Shown here: piece after piece, positions 63,161 through 64,000 of the stretch
Position numbering within the stretch: the first letter of the stretch is position 1
Layout of the letters: the number at the start of each line of letters is the position of its first letter
Source of the DNA: Chitinophaga pinensis
GTDB lineage: Bacteria > Bacteroidota > Bacteroidia > Chitinophagales > Chitinophagaceae
Length of the DNA: 64,000 nucleotides
Direction: 5' to 3'
Assembly (NCBI GenBank): GCA_945865295.1
Contig: CAMBDE010000001.1
Coordinates: 23,572 to 87,571, forward strand
The notes under the pieces: model-generated
What the model was told of the DNA's origin: nothing
Databases searched by the model: none
Seen by the model: only the letters and a program-made list of their open reading frames with translations
Made by a program: the position numbers and the translations under genes

Positions 63161-63274
63161 ATGAACTGGAATGAATTTAAAACAAAGTATAAACAAGAAA
63201 TTAGAGTTGGGTTGATTGTGTTTATTGCAACAATGGCTTACAGAATCCTGAAGGATATTTTAAATAATAAATAA
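63161..63274 (+). CDS. 37-residue single-helix membrane peptide, unannotated
   Basis: The gap of 131 nt between SCO1 and the DUF420 gene encodes MNWNEFKTKYKQEIRVGLIV followed by FIATMAYRILKDILNNK. It has a charged amphipathic N-terminus, one helix (residues 16-30 or so) and a Lys/Asn tail. It starts 10 nt after SCO1 and ends 7 nt before the DUF420 start, as expected of an operon member. Below the size that gene finders accept. Possible small accessory subunit of the oxidase; unproven. Confidence 0.6.
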   Translation: MNWNEFKTKYKQEIRVGLIVFIATMAYRILKDILNNK

Positions 63275-63281
63275 AAATCTT

Positions 63282-63866
63282 ATGTTAGAACCTGTATTAA
63301 AGAAGAACGACAAATTAGCTTACATTTTAATAGGCGTGTTCTCTGCGGTAGTACTTGTAGTAGTGACATTCTTAAGTAAGTATACTCTAGAGGTAGAACT
63401 GCCTTTTGACAAACATATTTTTGCCTTGATTAACGCGGTAATTAACTCGACAGTGGCTGTTTTATTAATTGCGGGGTTGATTGCGGTTAAGCAAAAAAAT
63501 TACACTTTACATAAGTCCATTATGCTTACAGCAATGGTCCTTTCTTTGCTATTTTTAGTGACGTATATTGCGCATCATTTATTAGCTGGAGAAGCCAAAT
63601 TTGGTGATGCTAATTTTGATGGGATTGTGGACGATGCAGAAAAAGCAATATTAGGAAGTACACGACCTTTTTATTTGATTTTATTAGGAACACATATTGT
63701 TCTCGCTGCAACTAGCTTACCATTTATATTATTTACTGCATATAGGGCTTTAACAAGTGATTTTGCAGCTCATAAGGCGTTATCTAAAAAAGTATGGCCT
63801 ATCTGGTTTTATGTAGCTGTAACTGGACCAATTGTATACTTGATGATTAAGCAGTATTATAATTAA
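63282..63866 (+). CDS. DUF420 family membrane protein (CtaM/YozB-like)
   Basis: This 194-residue protein has five membrane helices: KLAYILIGVFSAVVLVVVTF, HIFALINAVINSTVAVLLIA, LHKSIMLTAMVLSLLFLVTY, PFYLILLGTHIVLAATSLPF and VWPIWFYVAVTGPIVYLMI. It carries His residues at the helix edges, as in the DUF420 family; Bacillus CtaM is needed for cytochrome caa3/aa3 assembly. In this copy a soluble loop (AKFGDANFDGIVDDAEKAIL) with a calcium-like DxNxDG stretch lies between helices three and four. It is the last clear gene of the oxidase block. Confidence 0.88.
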   Translation: MLEPVLKKNDKLAYILIGVFSAVVLVVVTFLSKYTLEVELPFDKHIFALINAVINSTVAVLLIAGLIAVKQKNYTLHKSIMLTAMVLSLLFLVTYIAHHLLAGEAKFGDANFDGIVDDAEKAILGSTRPFYLILLGTHIVLAATSLPFILFTAYRALTSDFAAHKALSKKVWPIWFYVAVTGPIVYLMIKQYYN

Positions 63867-63910
63867 GGTGCTTGATTATAATAAATAAGGTAAAATTGAA
63901 GTTGGTTTAT

Positions 63911-64000
63911 TTAGAGCCTTAATTCCTTCGCAGGATCCCAAAATAATTTTTCAAAGTCCAAGACGGTTTCGTTTTGGACTTTTATTTTTTCCTTAGCTAA
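63911..64000 (-). CDS. Possible 3' end of a minus-strand gene (partial)
   Basis: From the window end a minus-strand frame stays open for 29 codons and ends with DFEKLFWDPAKELRL and a TAA at 63911-63913. The peptide looks protein-like (mixed charge, a Trp, no runs), and the position is convergent to the oxidase block. The 13-bp terminator stem at 63953-63982 lies inside it. I do not recognise the family. An open frame of this length can occur by chance in AT-rich DNA, so confidence is low. Confidence 0.35.
   Translation of the reverse strand, partial: LAKEKIKVQNETVLDFEKLFWDPAKELRL
63953..63991 (+). terminator. Intrinsic terminator after the DUF420 gene
   Basis: AAAGTCCAAGACG (63953-63965) pairs with CGTTTTGGACTTT (63970-63982) over 13 pairs with one G-U, and a run TTTATTTTTT follows. 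It is the probable end of the SCO1-DUF420 transcript. Confidence 0.8.

Noticed and set aside
1-64000. CRISPR arrays, IS elements, phage genes and rRNA
   Set aside because: No regularly spaced repeats, transposase or integrase motifs, or rRNA segments were seen on either strand.

Overview
The window is a stretch of AT-rich Bacteroidota chromosome. It most resembles a free-living aerobic member of the Chitinophagaceae or a relative. The evidence is alternative complex III (ActA-F) fused in order to an aa3-type oxidase operon, SLBB/Wzi-type polysaccharide export genes, a TonB receptor with a carboxypeptidase-like N-terminal domain, weak Shine-Dalgarno sites, and promoters of the Bacteroidota type (TTG, 17-23 nt, TAnnTTTG). 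No rRNA, phage, IS element or CRISPR array was seen. The taxonomic placement is inferred from gene families, not from a marker search.

Region 1 (1-10.4 kb) is amino-acid biosynthesis, all on the + strand: ilvD (3' end only), ilvB, ilvN, ilvC and a short ilvA that lacks the usual C-terminal regulatory domain, then thrA (fused aspartokinase/homoserine dehydrogenase), thrB and thrC. Together they cover aspartate to threonine and the branched-chain pathway. A consensus promoter for thrABC overlaps the end of ilvA. A bidirectional terminator closes the block.

Region 2 (10.4-20.4 kb) is mixed: a secreted S9 peptidase, a nitroreductase, a small exported protein ending in an RGPP motif next to a TonB-dependent receptor, a tiny membrane protein, a UPF0175/DUF3368 toxin-antitoxin pair, an M20 peptidase of unusually high GC, and a LamG lipoprotein.

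Region 3 (20.8-45.4 kb) is a one-directional, very AT-rich surface-polysaccharide cluster: a DUF707-like transferase with RmlC/RmlD/epimerase partners, an outer-membrane barrel, two tandem Wzi proteins, a Wzz-like protein, GT9-like and GT25 transferases, Wzy, Wzx, a WcaJ-type initiating transferase, a third Wzi-like barrel, a large SLBB export protein, a second Wzz-like gene broken by a frameshift, a nucleotidyltransferase and cupin pair, the GDP-fucose genes fcl and gmd, a chimeric gene joining the front of UDP-glucose dehydrogenase to the tail of a CapD-type dehydratase, and a WecG/TagA transferase. The chimera is the strangest object in the window. A tRNA-Arg(CCU) with its own terminator follows.

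Region 4 (45.8-47.4 kb) has a TPR membrane protein convergent with an apparent fusion of a small two-helix membrane protein to PurN (GAR transformylase).

Region 5 (47.7-64 kb) is the respiratory operon: actA-B-C-D-E-F, coxB, coxA, ctaB, two subunit III-type genes and a subunit IV-like gene. After a terminator come SCO1, a 37-residue membrane peptide and a DUF420 protein. Quinol electrons would pass through ACIII and its cytochromes to the CuA site of CoxB and then to oxygen. ctaB, SCO1 and probably DUF420 serve oxidase assembly. Several of these subunits carry His-rich low-complexity tails.
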